Shown here piece after piece: positions 12,090 through 25,361 of a DNA stretch of 64,000 nucleotides. The stretch comes from Phorcus lineatus (Eukaryota; Mollusca; Gastropoda; Trochida; Trochidae). The stretch is from contig OV121086.1 in the NCBI GenBank assembly GCA_921293015.1, forward strand, positions 27,390,254 through 27,454,253. The letters are read 5' to 3'. The notes under the pieces are model-generated. The model searched no databases. It had not been told where the DNA came from and worked only from the letters and a program-made list of their open reading frames with translations. Made by a program: the position numbers and the translations under genes. Numbering within the stretch: position 1 is the first letter of the stretch; every line of letters starts with the position of its first letter.

Positions 12090-12260
12090 TGTTATGGCCT
12101 CTACTGCCTTAAACACCGACCTGTGCCATATCTTTCGGTCCAGATGATCTCACAAATGTTCGATGGGTGATAAATCTCGGGACTATGTTACCATTGGGAA
12201 AGGTTTACAAAGCACCCCGGGACGTAAATGATGTCATATAGCCTTTGACGTTTAGAGTAC
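12090..12260 (-). pseudogene. Tc1/mariner transposase relic (C-terminal part)
   Basis: On the minus strand, 12093-12185 reads approximately DLSPIEHL*DHLDRKIWHRS followed by VFKAVEA, a clear match in form to the 'DLNPIEHxWDxLxR' block around the third catalytic acidic residue of Tc1/mariner transposases. The tryptophan codon of that block is a stop here, and upstream similarity is lost to shifts. It is a decayed DNA-transposon copy. No terminal inverted repeats were recognised. Confidence 0.65.
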
Positions 12261-12564
12261 GGTCAATGATAATCCTCCCTTGTCCATGGTTACTTTAAAT
12301 TCAATCCCCAGTCCTAACGTTTCCGTTATTCCGTTATTGGTGACGGTCACGTCGGTCACGTCGGCTCAACGTCATCCCGGGAAAGGAGCGATAGGCTCGA
12401 GTACCGTGTTCTCGAAGAATTCTTGGCAATTTCTCTGATCACATAATTATGACTGCAGTATGCCCGCAATAGGCCGTCGCAAGGTAAGCAGGTTTTCTAG
12501 ATATTCTCATACAAAGGGAGGGGTAAGGAGTAGGACTCGATTATCAAAAAATGATTCAACTTTG

Positions 12565-12695
12565 ATGTTTGTGTTTCCATTTGTATGACACTCGTGCACA
12601 TTTGCATAGAACCCTAGCTCTCGCTTGGTTAATTAAAACATTCACTCGTTCTTAAAAGTCATATGACACACTTCCTCGGGCAATAATCTCATATT
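12565..12695. mobile_element. Fold-back MITE, diverged copy
   Basis: The right arm (12650-12690, 'aaaagtcatatgacacactt' then 'cctcgggcaataatc') matches the right arm of the element at 29541-29698 almost base for base. The centre ('accctagctctcgcttggtt', 12610-12629) matches the centre of that element and of the palindrome at 41891-42299. The left arm is recognisable only in patches ('tatgac', 'cctagc'), so this copy is older or partly deleted. No protein is encoded. Confidence 0.75.
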
Positions 12696-13856
12696 ATATA
12701 TTCATAATCTCAATTTCAGCTGTTCAGCTTATTTTGTTACACATAAGTTTTTTAGGGCGTGACGTCAGATTATTTTTAGAAAAACCTTGATGGATTAAAT
12801 TAGTATTGAAATGTTACTAAATGAATCTGGAGCTTTTAAATACGATTTCGTAAGATTACGATTTACATTTTCTTAGCAATTACGATCTCAATAAAGTTTA
12901 TAGTTTTATTATTCGTAATTATATATGCGTATTTCTTCAATTTCAAAGTTGTTCTCTGGGATATTTTCTTGAAACGTCAAAGGAGGAATTCTTGTTTTAA
13001 AGTATATGCTTATAACACAATGACGTCGGTTAAGCGTATTACTGCGTTGGATGCTTTACGTTAGACAATTTGACAAAAAATAACAAACATCCATTAAAAA
13101 ACCGGGAGGTAGATCCATTGCTCCGCGCCTCTAGTAAAGGAATTTTGTTCTTAGGCGTGACTAGACATTTGTTTAAAAGCTAAGTACACATCACCTGGAT
13201 ATCTTATCAATACATATTTCACCAACAAATTTGGTAAAGATGCGGCCTGTTTCATCATTGAACATACTACGAAAAAAGGCGACAGAGGAACAGTTGGACA
13301 AGAACAGTTCTCGTTGGAACGAAACACAGAACTTTGATGTATGTGTCAAAGATAAAAATAACAAACCTTCAGACTTCTCCCCCATCGCTGCTTCCTGTTC
13401 GTGTCGCCGTCTATTTCCGGTCTCGTCACATCACGCCTCTCGCGAGACACGCTGATCTGGGAATAAGTAACACCAGACTTGCCGAATATTCTCAAAGAAA
13501 GCGGGATAGGCCTGGTTTCATTGTCATTTTCTAAGCTTTTCATTCGGAAAGAATTAGCATAAAAGACTTCTAAGACACAGTTTCGTACATGAACGCAACT
13601 CTGGCGGAGGCCTATACATTTACGAAAACATTTTCGGTACATACCAGGCTTAATTTAGTACGTACACTTGTTAATAAATCCAGACTTTGAATTGAAGCAA
13701 TATTCTTTCTTCAGATTGGTTAACAAAATAAGGTCTTGTGACAACCAAGCATTTCTCAAAAAAGACTCATTGTTTAAAACTATAAAGTAGATAATTTTAG
13801 GTTGTTAGAAAACACACTTAGCTGTAATTACTGTCACACTTACAACATCAACATTA
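12696..13856. other. Intergenic; contains a CpG-containing patch
   Basis: No gene recognised. Overlapping short frames on both strands at 13191-13642 show no domain. 13380-13450 is comparatively rich in CG dinucleotides and is listed separately. Confidence 0.45.
13380..13450. promoter_or_regulatory. Candidate promoter patch with CGCG element
   Basis: TCTCGCGAGA lies at 13438-13447. This palindrome is the CGCG element bound by BANP in CpG-island promoters of vertebrates. Nearby 'tatttccggt' (an ETS-like core on the minus strand) and 'cttcctgtt' add to a housekeeping-promoter look. No downstream exon could be assigned on either strand, so a promoter is inference only. Confidence 0.35.
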
Positions 13857-14165
13857 CTAACAATTAGACGAGATGTCGAGATGGTTGACGCCTTTATCGG
13901 AGGTGGATTTCTTCACCTTAATTGTCTGTCTTAATGATCCCACAAATGCCGATTGGGGATGTAATTGAAGGCATGGTGGTGTTACTGGCCAGTGCAAATG
14001 GTTGACGTTGTTTTCTACGATTCTTGTGATTCGTTCAATGTGAAGACCAAAGTTGACCTGTTGGAAGATTAATTTACGATTCACAAGGAGGTAGGGAGAC
14101 ACAACAGGACGTAAGAAGAAGCTGCGGGCATTTAAGAAGCTGGCATATCGGTTACGGTCCACCAT
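13857..14165 (-). pseudogene. Tc1/mariner transposase relic (catalytic region)
   Basis: The minus-strand frame reads LRPVVSPYLLVNRKLIFQQV then NFGLHIERITRIVENN, which aligns in form with the 'ILRPxVxPFL...FQQDNARPHxA' catalytic block of Tc1-like transposases. The usual aspartate after QQ is valine here. A few codons later 'LHWP' is followed, after a frame change, by a block of the 'NPIEHLWDHLRQ' type. Missing catalytic Asp plus frame breakage mean the copy is dead. It is a separate copy from the one at 12090-12260, because the same C-terminal block is present in both. Confidence 0.8.
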
Positions 14166-15517
14166 ATTGCCAACGATGCCTTGTTATGACCTAACAAGGC
14201 TTTTCACGCTCGAAGCACAGATGAATGGATTCACTTCTCATTCTTGTTTTTATTTACCGAGTGTGCGCTCTAATTAATGTAGTTGTAAAATGTAAACCAA
14301 CCAAAATGTTTTCCTCAATAACATGTTTCATCTGGGTTATGTTATAACCATCTACTAAAAACATTTTGGATTAAACGGAAATGTCCCCTAAAATTTCGTT
14401 TCCACAAAAGATACCCTGATGGGACTTGCCTCTTTAAGGGTGGTCAAAGACAACCATCTCTGTTTCATGGTGCCTTTAAATTCCAGCCCATGTATGGACG
14501 GTACTGCCATGGCGCAACCTCCTGGACACAACAGGGGGCCGTTCCCTCTCCTCAACTCTGCATGTTGTAATTATGTATAGCTAATATTCAATCTCTGAAA
14601 ATTATTCTCTCAAACAATAATTTTATTATATAAGAAAGGACTCTAGAGCGCCTTTTAAAGGGGGTGTGTTGAGGGTCTTAATAGCATTAGATAAGTCTGG
14701 ATGTTACATTTCTTTGCCTATTATAGAGCTATTACTAAAGATGATGAGATGTTGGCGTGGAATTCTTCTTTAATCAACTGAAAATCAACTGCTTCATCCA
14801 ACCAAGGCTTGATTTCAGCTAAATATTCTTTGAATGAAAAGCGAAACAATATTGAAAATATCATTACCCAAATCAAATTCTAACCACTACGACTTCAACC
14901 TTGATTTTCAACAAAGTCTCTGTAATAGCATTTTCCATTTACAAAATTATGAAGAATGAGTTTTGAAAAACACATAATCTTTAAAGGACTCACAAAGAAT
15001 CCTTGATACCTACATAGCAAGGTATTAATAAAACAGAAACTTTCGCGCACATTTCAAAAAAGCCGAATTTCAAAATGTCCAGAAACAAAACCATTCAAAC
15101 GTTCACGATTTCATTAAAGTAAATGCCATGTTTGCTTTCCATCCGGTATATTAAACTAACGTTTGCTCGAACGATTTGTTCCACATAGCACAGCGGTTAC
15201 TGACCCGACATACTTGGTAGACGCGCCAAGGACACGTAATACTTTCTCTTATTTCATTGGCCTGAGTAGATGATTCAGCCGATAAAGTTTGCTTTTCGCT
15301 GTGATATTTTGTGCTGCTGATTAATAAATCAATTTTTAAACAGTTATTCCGCATACAGTCCAACCCTTTCAAAGGCGACTGCAAACTTCTATTGATAATT
15401 CCAGTCAAAATGATTCTCAAGACACCTTAATCACACAATTACATGTAGAATTTGCGCAATGCAAGATGTGTTTTTTTTTAATGTATATTATACATCAAAG
15501 AACACTTCTATAAACTA
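14166..15517. other. Unassigned intergenic stretch
   Basis: No coding region recognised. The beginning may contain the decayed N-terminal part of the Tc1 relic, but I see no convincing helix-turn-helix segment. Confidence 0.45.
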
Positions 15518-15668
15518 CTTCATCTACCGCTACTACTACAACTAATACTACCACTTCTAATAATAATAATACAATTACTACTACTTCTACTTTTATTGAT
15601 ACTTATACCACTACTACTTCTACTTTTACTGCTACCAGTACTACTACTTCTACTTTTACTGCTACCAG

Positions 15669-15722
<54 letters not shown>

Positions 15723-15784
15723 TTTTACTGCTACCAGTACTACTATACTACTACCACTACTACTACTACTAATACTGCTACTGT

Positions 15785-15818
<34 letters not shown>

Positions 15819-16096
15819 CTTCTACAACCTGTATTACTACTGCTTTTTCTACCGCTACCAGTAATACTACATACTAAGATACCAAAAACAATACTTCAGT
15901 TACACCAAATTGTTATGTTGTTATTACTACTTATACTACTACCACTACTGTACTATTACTGCTAATACTACTACAACTACTACTACAACTTCTACAATTG
16001 CTAGTACTACAACTTCTTCTACTACTACTATTAAAACAACTACTACTAAGACGACTACTACCACTACTACTACTACTAATAATAATAATAATGATG

Positions 16097-16142
<46 letters not shown>

Positions 16143-16245
16143 AACTAAAACAACTACTACAACAACTACTACTGCTACTACAACCACTTCTACTTCTACA
16201 ACTACTCCTTCTACAACTATTAATACTACTATTACAACTGCTGAT
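15518..16245. repeat. (ACT)n microsatellite with internal (AAT)n
   Basis: Mostly ACT triplets with TCT and ACA variants. A purer (ACT)n run lies at about 15665-15715 and an AAT run with two ATG-type interruptions at about 16076-16140. Asn/Thr-rich and Leu-rich open frames across it are repeat translations. Confidence 0.97.
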
Positions 16246-16813
16246 ACTGTTCCCTCATACCCACCTTTGATATGTTATAGAATGATTACTATCTTTGCAA
16301 TACATCCTGGAAAGGTTAAAACTGTAAGGAACACCACGGCTTGTCAAATGTTTAGTTCTCGTTATTATTAACAAAGGGATAACTCTGGGATAATATTACG
16401 GATCTTTGGAATAGGCTGATAAAGCTGCAGTAATATGATTTTGTATCCGATATAGAGGATTAGGTATTAATTTAATATGTCCGTATCGTTGATATATATC
16501 TATTTCACTGACATTTAAATGACAACACACAGTGTACCGAATGCAACAACATGCACATTGTAGGTGTTCGGTCTATTACTTACATATTATTTAAGTCCTT
16601 GGTTCAAATACAAGCCAAGTATTTCAACATGCCTTTTCCTTGATATCTGCCCATTTTCTGAAACCAAAATAAACATATAATGGATCTTTGTAAAGGATGT
16701 CGTCTTGGTAGTGCTACATAGGAATGACACTAAGAGTTTAGCGTCTTCCTATCTACGAGGATCTTTTTGAGGCATTTATTCGTGTTTGTGTTCCGATATT
16801 TGCAGTTATTAGA
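16246..16813. other. Unassigned intergenic stretch
   Basis: No gene or repeat recognised. Confidence 0.5.
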
Positions 16814-16989
16814 CGGAGGGCGCTGGATAGCATAGTGGTTAGCGTGTTCGGCTTTGGATCGAGAGCTCCGGGTCTCGAATTCCGCCTGTGCCTTAGCAGC
16901 TATACAGTACAGAACTGTTCCATATGCAGTAAGGTTTAAGTCCAATGCTAATCTGAATATCAGCGCAGTGCCTCCCATGGTTCGCTAGA
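16814..16989 (+). mobile_element. tRNA-derived SINE, copy 2 (3'-truncated)
   Basis: The tRNA-like head carries an A box TAGCATAGTGG at 16828-16838 and a B box GGTCTCGAATTCC at 16871-16883, which has one extra base compared with the usual form. The following body matches copy 3 ('aactgttc', 'gcagtaaggttt', 'caatgcta', 'cagcgcagt', 'ggttcgcta') up to about 16989 and then stops, so the 3' part is missing. Confidence 0.8.
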
Positions 16990-17741
16990 TGATAATGAGA
17001 AATTTGACAGTTTTGGAAAGGTTGCCTGAATGACTTTAGTTTATATGATAAAATGGATAATTCCTGAAAATATTTTGATTTTCCTATGTTCAGACCCTTT
17101 AGCCTAGACGATAACATTCATGAAATAGCTTTCATTCAATTCACGACAGTTCTGTCAAAGGTAAGTGTTGCAATATTTTTAAAAAAATTAAAAAATCGAC
17201 AAATGTTGAGAGCAAGCCGATAAATTCACCCCAAATTTTTTGTTTGATATCATCAATTTGTTCTGTATCATCTTCTCTATTCTTCTCCATCGCTGTATAT
17301 CGTTTATCGTTCGTATTCAAGTGAATTGTGATGTAGCGTTGCTTTAAATTTTACGGAATTCTAGTTTTGATTCGACAAACGAAACCAAAAAAACTGACGA
17401 GGTAGCTTTTCGAAGACTTATAAGGTGTCTCTTTTTCAGCAGTAGTTTTAGCATTTATATGAGACAAAAAACACGTTGTTAACCTGATACATCACAGAAA
17501 TACTCGGTACACCAATACTCCGATACTCATTATAATCAGTACATATGAGAAATTTAAAACCATTTGATGTCTACACTATTTTTCCTTCGTACATGCTTGA
17601 AATTCACAAACTGAAATTAATTATTTTCAACTTGTCACTTTGCACGTGTCAGTTACACGAGTCAACATAGAGCATGCGCACAAGCGCACTTCCTCTCATA
17701 TGACCAGGATCTCATACTTTGGTATCTTAGGCGATTTAGCA
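16990..17741. other. Unassigned stretch with NRF1-like motif
   Basis: No gene seen. GCATGCGCA at 17672-17680 resembles an NRF1 half-palindrome and lies 62 bp upstream of the X-box-like motif. Confidence 0.4.
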
Positions 17742-17755
17742 GTTGTCATGGCAAC
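17742..17755. promoter_or_regulatory. X-box-like (RFX) motif
   Basis: GTTGTCATGGCAAC is close to the palindromic RFX consensus GTTGCCATGGCAAC, with one mismatch. With the NRF1-like site just upstream it could mark a promoter, but no exon is assigned downstream. Confidence 0.4.
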
Positions 17756-20700
17756 GTGTAAACGATTTTTTCACAAACGGACGTTCTCACTACCATGAGT
17801 GTCTTTTACGGCTTCAAGGCATTCTTCTGGTTTCGTACTTGATAATTATCAGACTCTTATGTAACTTTCTAGCCTATCACGTGTATGACTCGTGTGATGT
17901 TATCGACAGGTTTTTTTCAATTTGCAAAAGTCATTTAGTTCAACAAATAATCAGGACATATTTCTGAACAAAACGTAATGCAGCTGAGACTTTTGTTTGA
18001 AAGTAGATTTTAGAAGTTTTGTTCATTTTTTAAAACGAAATATGTGATTTTGTAACTCGTCTATACTTTATAATAATGCTGATATTCCGAAACGGCTTTG
18101 TAGAAGACAAAAAAGTTGTAAAGATAGATATCAGATTATATTTATCGATGCATAAAAGTAACATGAATAGGTTCATAATTGCTAAGTAACTTATATTGTA
18201 GATTACTTCAGTGGGAATCGTCAATGATATGAAGAATCTTTTCGAGTGAACTTGATTTAATTACTAAATATTAATCAACATGAGACCGGATCGTTAGGAA
18301 AATCAAGTGTATGCATTATCTATATTCATTATATTGGTGTGAGTAAGAGCTTTTAAGATGTAAATAAACAGTACTTAGAGGAACTTGATTCTTCGAATGG
18401 GTGGTATCATAAACTTTAAAAAACACAAAAGAAGTTTCATTCAAGAATTTGTTAACTAAAAAGTATCTTAAAATTATTATCAACGAATAATCCTTGAATA
18501 TTTATTGCGTAAACATCAATAAAACATAGTTTGTCATATATAACAAACAAACGGAATAAATGATAAGTTGAAACGAATCTTTATCAATGCAGTCTGGAAA
18601 AAAACTATTATCTTCGAATGTCCTAGGACAGTCCTATCGGGTTATTTTTGTGAAACCCGTAAAATTCGTGCTAAATTTCTTCGGTCAAGATCACAAGGTT
18701 AAGTTGCACCCATTTCTCATGTTTGCAAACGGCACCAGTGTTACGCTAATAAGGGGCGATAACTCTAAAATGTCATCTAGAATTGCCGCTATCAAATCCT
18801 TCGGTATGCAATGATAGGGATTACAATGTGTTTGAATAGGTTTTAATAGTAGTAAATTTAACAAAAAAATTTAACATAAACATTTTTTATAAATACGAGT
18901 ATTTGAAGCTCACGATTAAAAAAAGGATTTAGATAAATTGTCAGCTGCATTCTTCCCGAAAGTCTACGTACTATGTACCTGCTAATCTTATTGCAATATG
19001 AATTTTGGTATCTTAAATGCAACTTGAAAGGCCGATAAAAGAAATCAATTTATATGTTGTAATTTCATTTCACAATTGATAATTCAATGTACTATAACAT
19101 AGTCTAATCTTTTGTGCACCTTGTTGAAGAGACCAATTGCCAAAATATTTTTTCTATTTAACATTGCAAATAAGTGATCAACAGCGTCAATATAAATCAT
19201 AATGTAATTCAAATAATGTTCTTGTAGGTCTGAAAATGCTCTAAAGTAGTCAATATGTACAGTTTTATTCCAAAATAAAAGATACTGAAATATACAAAAT
19301 TGAACCCCTTCTGTCTGTTTTATTGTGGCGAAATACCAAAGCTTGCACCGCTGACTTAAAAAAATATATGATAAGATTAAAAATGCTAATTGTAAAGATG
19401 GTCAAAGTATTATCTCTTGTCAGCGAAGTTTATGTAATTTCAAATTACATGATATTTGTACTTAGATACACCATTCCATTTATTAGTGAAAATAACTCTC
19501 GGTATACCGCTGAAGGCACGAAGGAATAACTTGATAGTTAAACATGATATTCAAAACCAATTCAATCCTATTTTATAAGGAGAAAGATTCCGATTCAAAT
19601 CGTCATTAAGTTTAACATTTTTAAGAAAAACTAAATGTCAGTTATATTCCGGATATTTGATATACTAAGTAAGTTAATGTGAGGAAAAGATTGTAGGTCT
19701 GAGAATGCTCACCGTTATTACATTCTAGAATTAACAATGTTTGATTAACCGTTCAACATATTTTAATTGGTAAAAATCTTATCAAATTTGAACTAAAAAG
19801 GATATGAAGATACAATAAGGGAGGAGGGGGGGAGCATCTTTAAAGAGTGATTTGATAAAGTAACTCGGCCTTTTGTACATATTCATATCCATGTATATAC
19901 ACGCATAGATGTTAGAAATAGAAAAATTGTAAAAGTTTTATGAAAAAATCTTCGAGTTAATGAGGTTCAAAGTTCAAGTTTAAGGGCAGATAACTCACTA
20001 ACACAGTAATGATAGTCACGAAAAAAATTATTATTGATAAAAACAATAGGTTTTCATACGTTTGTCTTAAAACCTAAAAAGCTTTACGTTTTAGTGACAA
20101 AAATCGAACCTGAGGCGCTGTGAAAGTAAAAAGGTGTCGAAAACTCTGATGATTTTATTTCGCCATTCTACTCGTTTTTAGCCTCATCAAAATTGAAAAA
20201 AAATATCACACTTATTAACATTAACCTATGGTGCCGAGGGTAATAGATAGATATTTGATCTGACCAATTCTAACACTCGCAGAAAATTACATTTACCAAA
20301 AGTTCGCAATGTTAAAGGGATATTTTCTCTGGCCAATTTAGTACATGTAGAAGTCGCAATTTAAATCCGTGGTTTAGTTTTGTTTCCAACCAGCACATTC
20401 GTGTTTTTGAGCTGTCTGAAAGGAACCTAAAAAACTACAACTTGATGTCTGAATAATTGCATGATGAATTCATATTTCCAATAACTGCAGATATGACCTT
20501 TTAAGTTATGCTTGCAAATATTCATAAACATACCTTCAAGTGGGCGAATTTGATTCAATATGAAACCATAGAAACATAATCTTTTATATACGTCAGTAGT
20601 GTATATATGCTTGGAGGAGGATTCACCATATAGACGTAATATAAGTGAACATATGATATCTTAATGCATTTAAAAAGATCCTTGGCTATTTCCAAGCGTT

Positions 20701-23282
20701 ACAATGACAACACAGTTCATAAACAGAATTAAAGATATCTTTCTTGTTTAAGGGAGGCAAAAAAAATCTTGGGGATGGTAACCGATATACTATGATATTT
20801 AGTGGGTTTTTTTCGTGTTTTAGGACTTTCATTAATCATTCAAACTGTCTTTTAAGTAGATATCGCTTAATCAATCTTATAAGTGACTTTAATTGAAACC
20901 ATTTGTTGAAATGTGATTTCTCAGTACTTTGTCTACCTTTAATGAAAAGACAAAGAAATGCAATGTAATGAGAAAATAAAAGTGAAAATATCACGTGAAC
21001 GGCGTTGACGTTAATGTTGATGACGTCATTTACTTTGCGATATTTTTCCCAGATGAAACATGTCTGACAGATTAGTTATTCTCATATACGACTGACTTGG
21101 CTAAATTGGGATGCATGTTACACATTATATTGTATATTTTATCATATGAATGACTATAAAATATGTTCTAGATTGACAATGTTTAGATTCACTTTAATGT
21201 TTGATACCTAAATTTGGCAAAGAAATACCAGAACTATAAATTTTAAAACGTGTGTGTTTATATATGCTTTATGATTTCGAATAGAAAAGGTTTTAGTAAA
21301 GACTTACAATCTATTATGCAGTTATCACGAAATTATTTCTCACGTTTACTTTGGTTTCTTACACATGATTGGGATATCAATGGAAAATTGCGTATTTGTG
21401 ATGGGGGAAGGATAATGATAAAAGTTTGAAATATATTTATATTCTAAGTATAAAAAAAATTCATAAACATATTTGTAAACATATTTTTTATGAATGAGCT
21501 TTATTAATACCTTTGTCAGATCTCCCACCTACCTGGCGATTAGAGAAAGACTTCACAACAAACACATGGTGACATTGACATTGAAATTGACATTTACTCT
21601 AGGATTTAAAGTGACTGTCATATAATCAGTCATCATTATAGATACATACATGTAGATATCGGAATCCATTCAGTAACATGGTACCTTTTGATGATAAATC
21701 GTTTTCACACTAGTCTTCAGAAGAGATCTAAGTTTAGATTTTGATTATTTTAGAGACCTTAATTTTCAAACTATACAAGTTGTTATTATTACCTTAGATA
21801 CCATTTCAATATCAGGTCAATACGAGTTGTTTGCAATCCTTTTAGAGGCTTTCCTCGTCAGTAAAAATCTATGTTATTATAAAACCTAGCTCATTTTCAG
21901 AACACGTCTAAGATTGTTTTAATTTAGTGATATGTTAATTTCCGAAAAATCTGAATAATTGACTTTATGTTTTTCCTTTTGAGATTATCGCAGTTGTTTG
22001 TAATGTTTCAGTTCACTTTCTTAACTCCTTCTTTTCAGAACAGATGGTTTTTATCAGTCGTGTAAGAGACTTTTATATTTACAACAAAATCTGAGTTGTT
22101 TAAATCGATTTAGAAACTAGTGCCCGTCGAGAGTAAATTTTGTTTTTTTGGGGACTAGTGTATTTTTAGAGCAAGGCTTCAGAATAAATAATTTGTTATC
22201 CAGAAAATCATCTTTTCCTTATGTATATCACTTCTAAATGCCCTTCAAAGAATTGAAGGCTAAGGGGTTTCAAAGCTAGTTCAGATGTCAATTTTGATAA
22301 CAAAAAACTTTAACTGAAAGTTTTGCTCTAGTTTTGTTAGAGACCAGTTCAGTTTTGGACAAATCTGCGATGCTTTTTATCATAAAAAATGTCTTTATAA
22401 TAAAAGATGCTCTTTTGTCGGGAATGATTTTCATAGGAGAAACTATATCATTTCACAGGGGAACCTATAACAGTTTCTGAGGAGTAACCATGGCATTTCT
22501 GATCATTTAAATAATAATAAAATGTTGAATAATTCTATATGCTGTGACGTAAGGGTGACTTAAAGAACTTTGTTCGCCCACATCCTTATTCAAACACAAG
22601 AAAACTGTAACCCCGCCACACCCACACTATATCTGTTCAATACACGACGTAAAGTATTACGCTTTACAAGCCCACCACTACACCATATGGTTGCTCTGAC
22701 GACCTGACAATATGCATGACACTGTTTGCCTATTGGGCAATACCACATCATGCATTTAACTAATGATCGTAGCATCGGTTAGTTAAATATTCATTAGAAC
22801 CGTGACTAGAAATCTTTTAGGATAAGGATTGAGGTATATATAGGAATTGACTATCATGAAATGTTTCCCTTGACGCTTTCATTTTGGTGATAAAACTTTG
22901 TTAATCAGTAACATTTGTGGAGATTTTTTTAGATATGTTTGTAGTTGATAACTTTGAGAGACATTTAACAATAGGGTGATATATGTGTATCAAAGGTCTT
23001 TTATCCGTTTATTCTTCTGGAATTGTTTTTATCAAATTAATTCTTAAAAATTTGAAAAACTATCCAAACTTACGAATGTGTACTCCTTCAATGGATAACA
23101 CATTCTTTATAATGTGATTGTTAAGTTTTTAAAATTTATTATTTCCCTTTGAACTGTTGCTTTATTCACTTAAAAATATGTCCGTGTGGCATTATCAAAG
23201 TATTTATACTTTGAATCTTGATGATACTTCTTCACTTGTGATGATCTCGAAAAACATAAAATCCTAAGTTATCTGACCATAT
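17756..23282. other. Long unassigned intergenic stretch
   Basis: About 5.5 kb of AT-rich sequence. A CRE-like TGACGTCA occurs at about 21022. A short duplicated phrase, 'ttgtaggtctgaNaatgctc', occurs near 19224 and 19692. None of the short frames (for example 18587-18814, 22590-22775 minus) resembles a known protein. Confidence 0.5.
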
Positions 23283-23300
23283 ATTATTATTATTATTATC
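23283..23300. repeat. Short (ATT)n microsatellite
   Basis: About six ATT triplets. Confidence 0.9.
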
Positions 23301-23419
23301 ATTATGGATCCTGGTGTACCTTAGACGACAGACAAGGGTCATTAACCGGGAAGTACCTGCACATCCTTACAGGTGCAACCAGGAATACCTGGTGTCGATC
23401 ATGTGAAAACTCTCGAAGT

Positions 23420-23517
23420 CACGTCTAATCTCGCGATGATTCAGAAACAAAATGGCGGCTCTCCTCATGTACGTGCCATTTGACCCGTCATGTGGGCGGG
23501 TGACGAATTATAAATGA
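23420..23517 (+). promoter_or_regulatory. Candidate promoter and first coding exon
   Basis: A TCTCGCGA element precedes 'aaaatggcggc', a YY1-like motif that in many animal genes overlaps the start codon. From the ATG at 23452 the frame reads MAALLMYVPFDPSCGR, then VTNYK and a stop at 23515-23517. A possible donor (CGG|GTGACG) lies at 23500, after the arginine codon. The layout fits a housekeeping-type first exon followed by an intron, but the donor is weak and no downstream exon was found. Confidence 0.25.
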
Positions 23518-24775
23518 CAACATAAGCTTCAAAATTCTTTAAGTAGGCTCATCCTTTGAGGAAAATGCTTTTAATTACACTAAGCTTATCTCATAAGCGT
23601 TTCCATGTTTAGTAAACCTGGTGTATGTATAAGCAGATTTATAGATTTCATATCTTACTTAACATCTTAAGAATACAATTATGTTGCAATGATATAACCT
23701 TCTCAAAGGATTTGGTGTTTGGAAAAGTTGTTTAAATGTTACTCATCGTATGTGATCAGTGTTACATCTCTTTGATGTACTTTTCGAAAAAAACATTCAG
23801 GTAATAAAACTTCAACATTTAACCAAGGAACATCCGATAATTACTCTCTTAATTCCATTGCCCTGATTTGACAAAGGTTACTCTAGTATTTTAGGATTCG
23901 ACGAAATAATCTTAGTTTTCCTCTCTTACTTTTAATCAATCTTTTAAGATATCTGATTTATCTTCTCAGAAACAAATCCTTATCTAATTGTAGGGTATAA
24001 ATAACTGCTATTTCAAAATAAAAAGATTAAATTCAAAAACGAAATTAGAATTGAGTCACACAAAATTGAGCTATGGAAGTAATTCAATTATCTGTCCTTT
24101 GAGACATTTAAGGGTTTTGCGTCATTCACCCACACATATTATAATGTCTCGGCTTTGGCACAGCGACCATTCAATATCGAATTACTGAAAACCAGACGGT
24201 AATATCTACCACGTGAAACGAAATAGGATACCACAGATATTATGATTTGAAACTGATAATTGGTATAAATCGAGGGACATTCTTTATAAAACAATATAAG
24301 AAAATGTGTGACTTTTGATATTAATACGATATAAACAATTGTAATATATAATGACAGAGACAAACATCTGAAGAGAATGATAAAAAGTATGTATCTTTCA
24401 AATGAAATAAACATCATTCGTTGACAAGATCTTTAAGATAGAATTCTTTGTTGAGTATAATATCAAATCCGTCTACTTGTAAAAATACTTACTATAGATT
24501 ACATAATTCAGATAGCGATTTTAAAAATGGAATTGTTTCTTAAGGGGAAGTTATGATTTTCAGATTCCATTTTCTTTGATGTATATTGGTTAGTATTATA
24601 TGCATATCAATAGTACTTGACCATAAACAAAGTTTCCGAGGAGGAGGAGGGTGAATTTTGGTATAGAGACGTTTAAAAATTCCGTATTTAGGACGTTTGT
24701 TACATCCCTAATTGGACAGAGAGTACATCCCATTCATAATGTGGATAAGTCAGATGACCTGGTACGTCCAGTCCA
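23518..24775. other. Unassigned intergenic stretch
   Basis: No gene or repeat recognised. Confidence 0.5.
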
Positions 24776-24905
24776 TGTATGTCTTTGGCTTTGCTGTATA
24801 TTAGTTTCCAAACGGCATTGTCGCGCGCAACTGTCCGGTTTTCGATCACAATTATGACATAAACCTTTTTATTGTCATTATACTGAACTGATAAGCATTA
24901 GGATG
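24776..24905 (-). repeat. Dispersed repeat, member 1
   Basis: On the minus strand this shares 'ctaatgcttatcagttcagt' followed by 'acaataaa' and 'gtgatcgaaaaccggac' with plus-strand sequence at 38256-38355. Similarity extends through about 100 bp, which suggests an unnamed interspersed element. Confidence 0.7.
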
Positions 24906-25361
24906 CCGAAATTTAGAAACAACCACGACTTCTCGATGAATTAACACAATTTATGAAGTTCGACGTATTTGACTCCAACACCATAATCTGTGCCACTTTA
25001 ATCTTATAATTCCCTCTGCAATATACATACAATGTAAGCATTATTATTCTGTGAAGAATTAATGAGTTTTGAAATTTTCTTTGATGTCATAGAACATCAC
25101 ATAGTATGCAACTTTCCATAAATATTGTCCAGTTTTCTGTCATAGAGTTCAAATGTCCAGAGCAAATTGTTAAGACAAGTATCCAAGGTTGTTCCAGACG
25201 GACTAAAACTTACCATTTTAGCAAAATATATAAGATCTGTGAGTTCATTTAACCATTAAACGTGTTGCGTAAACAATTTATGTTAAATGAATGAGTACAT
25301 GAATCTTTACTTCAAATAATGTCACACTATTCTATCAATAATCATTGTTTGGACATGACCA
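24906..25361. other. Unassigned intergenic stretch
   Basis: No gene or repeat recognised. Confidence 0.5.

Noticed and set aside
15910-16371. 153-residue Thr/Asn-rich ORF resembling a mucin or low-complexity protein
   Set aside because: It spans the (ACT)n/(AAT)n microsatellite; alternative frames in the same DNA are equally open.
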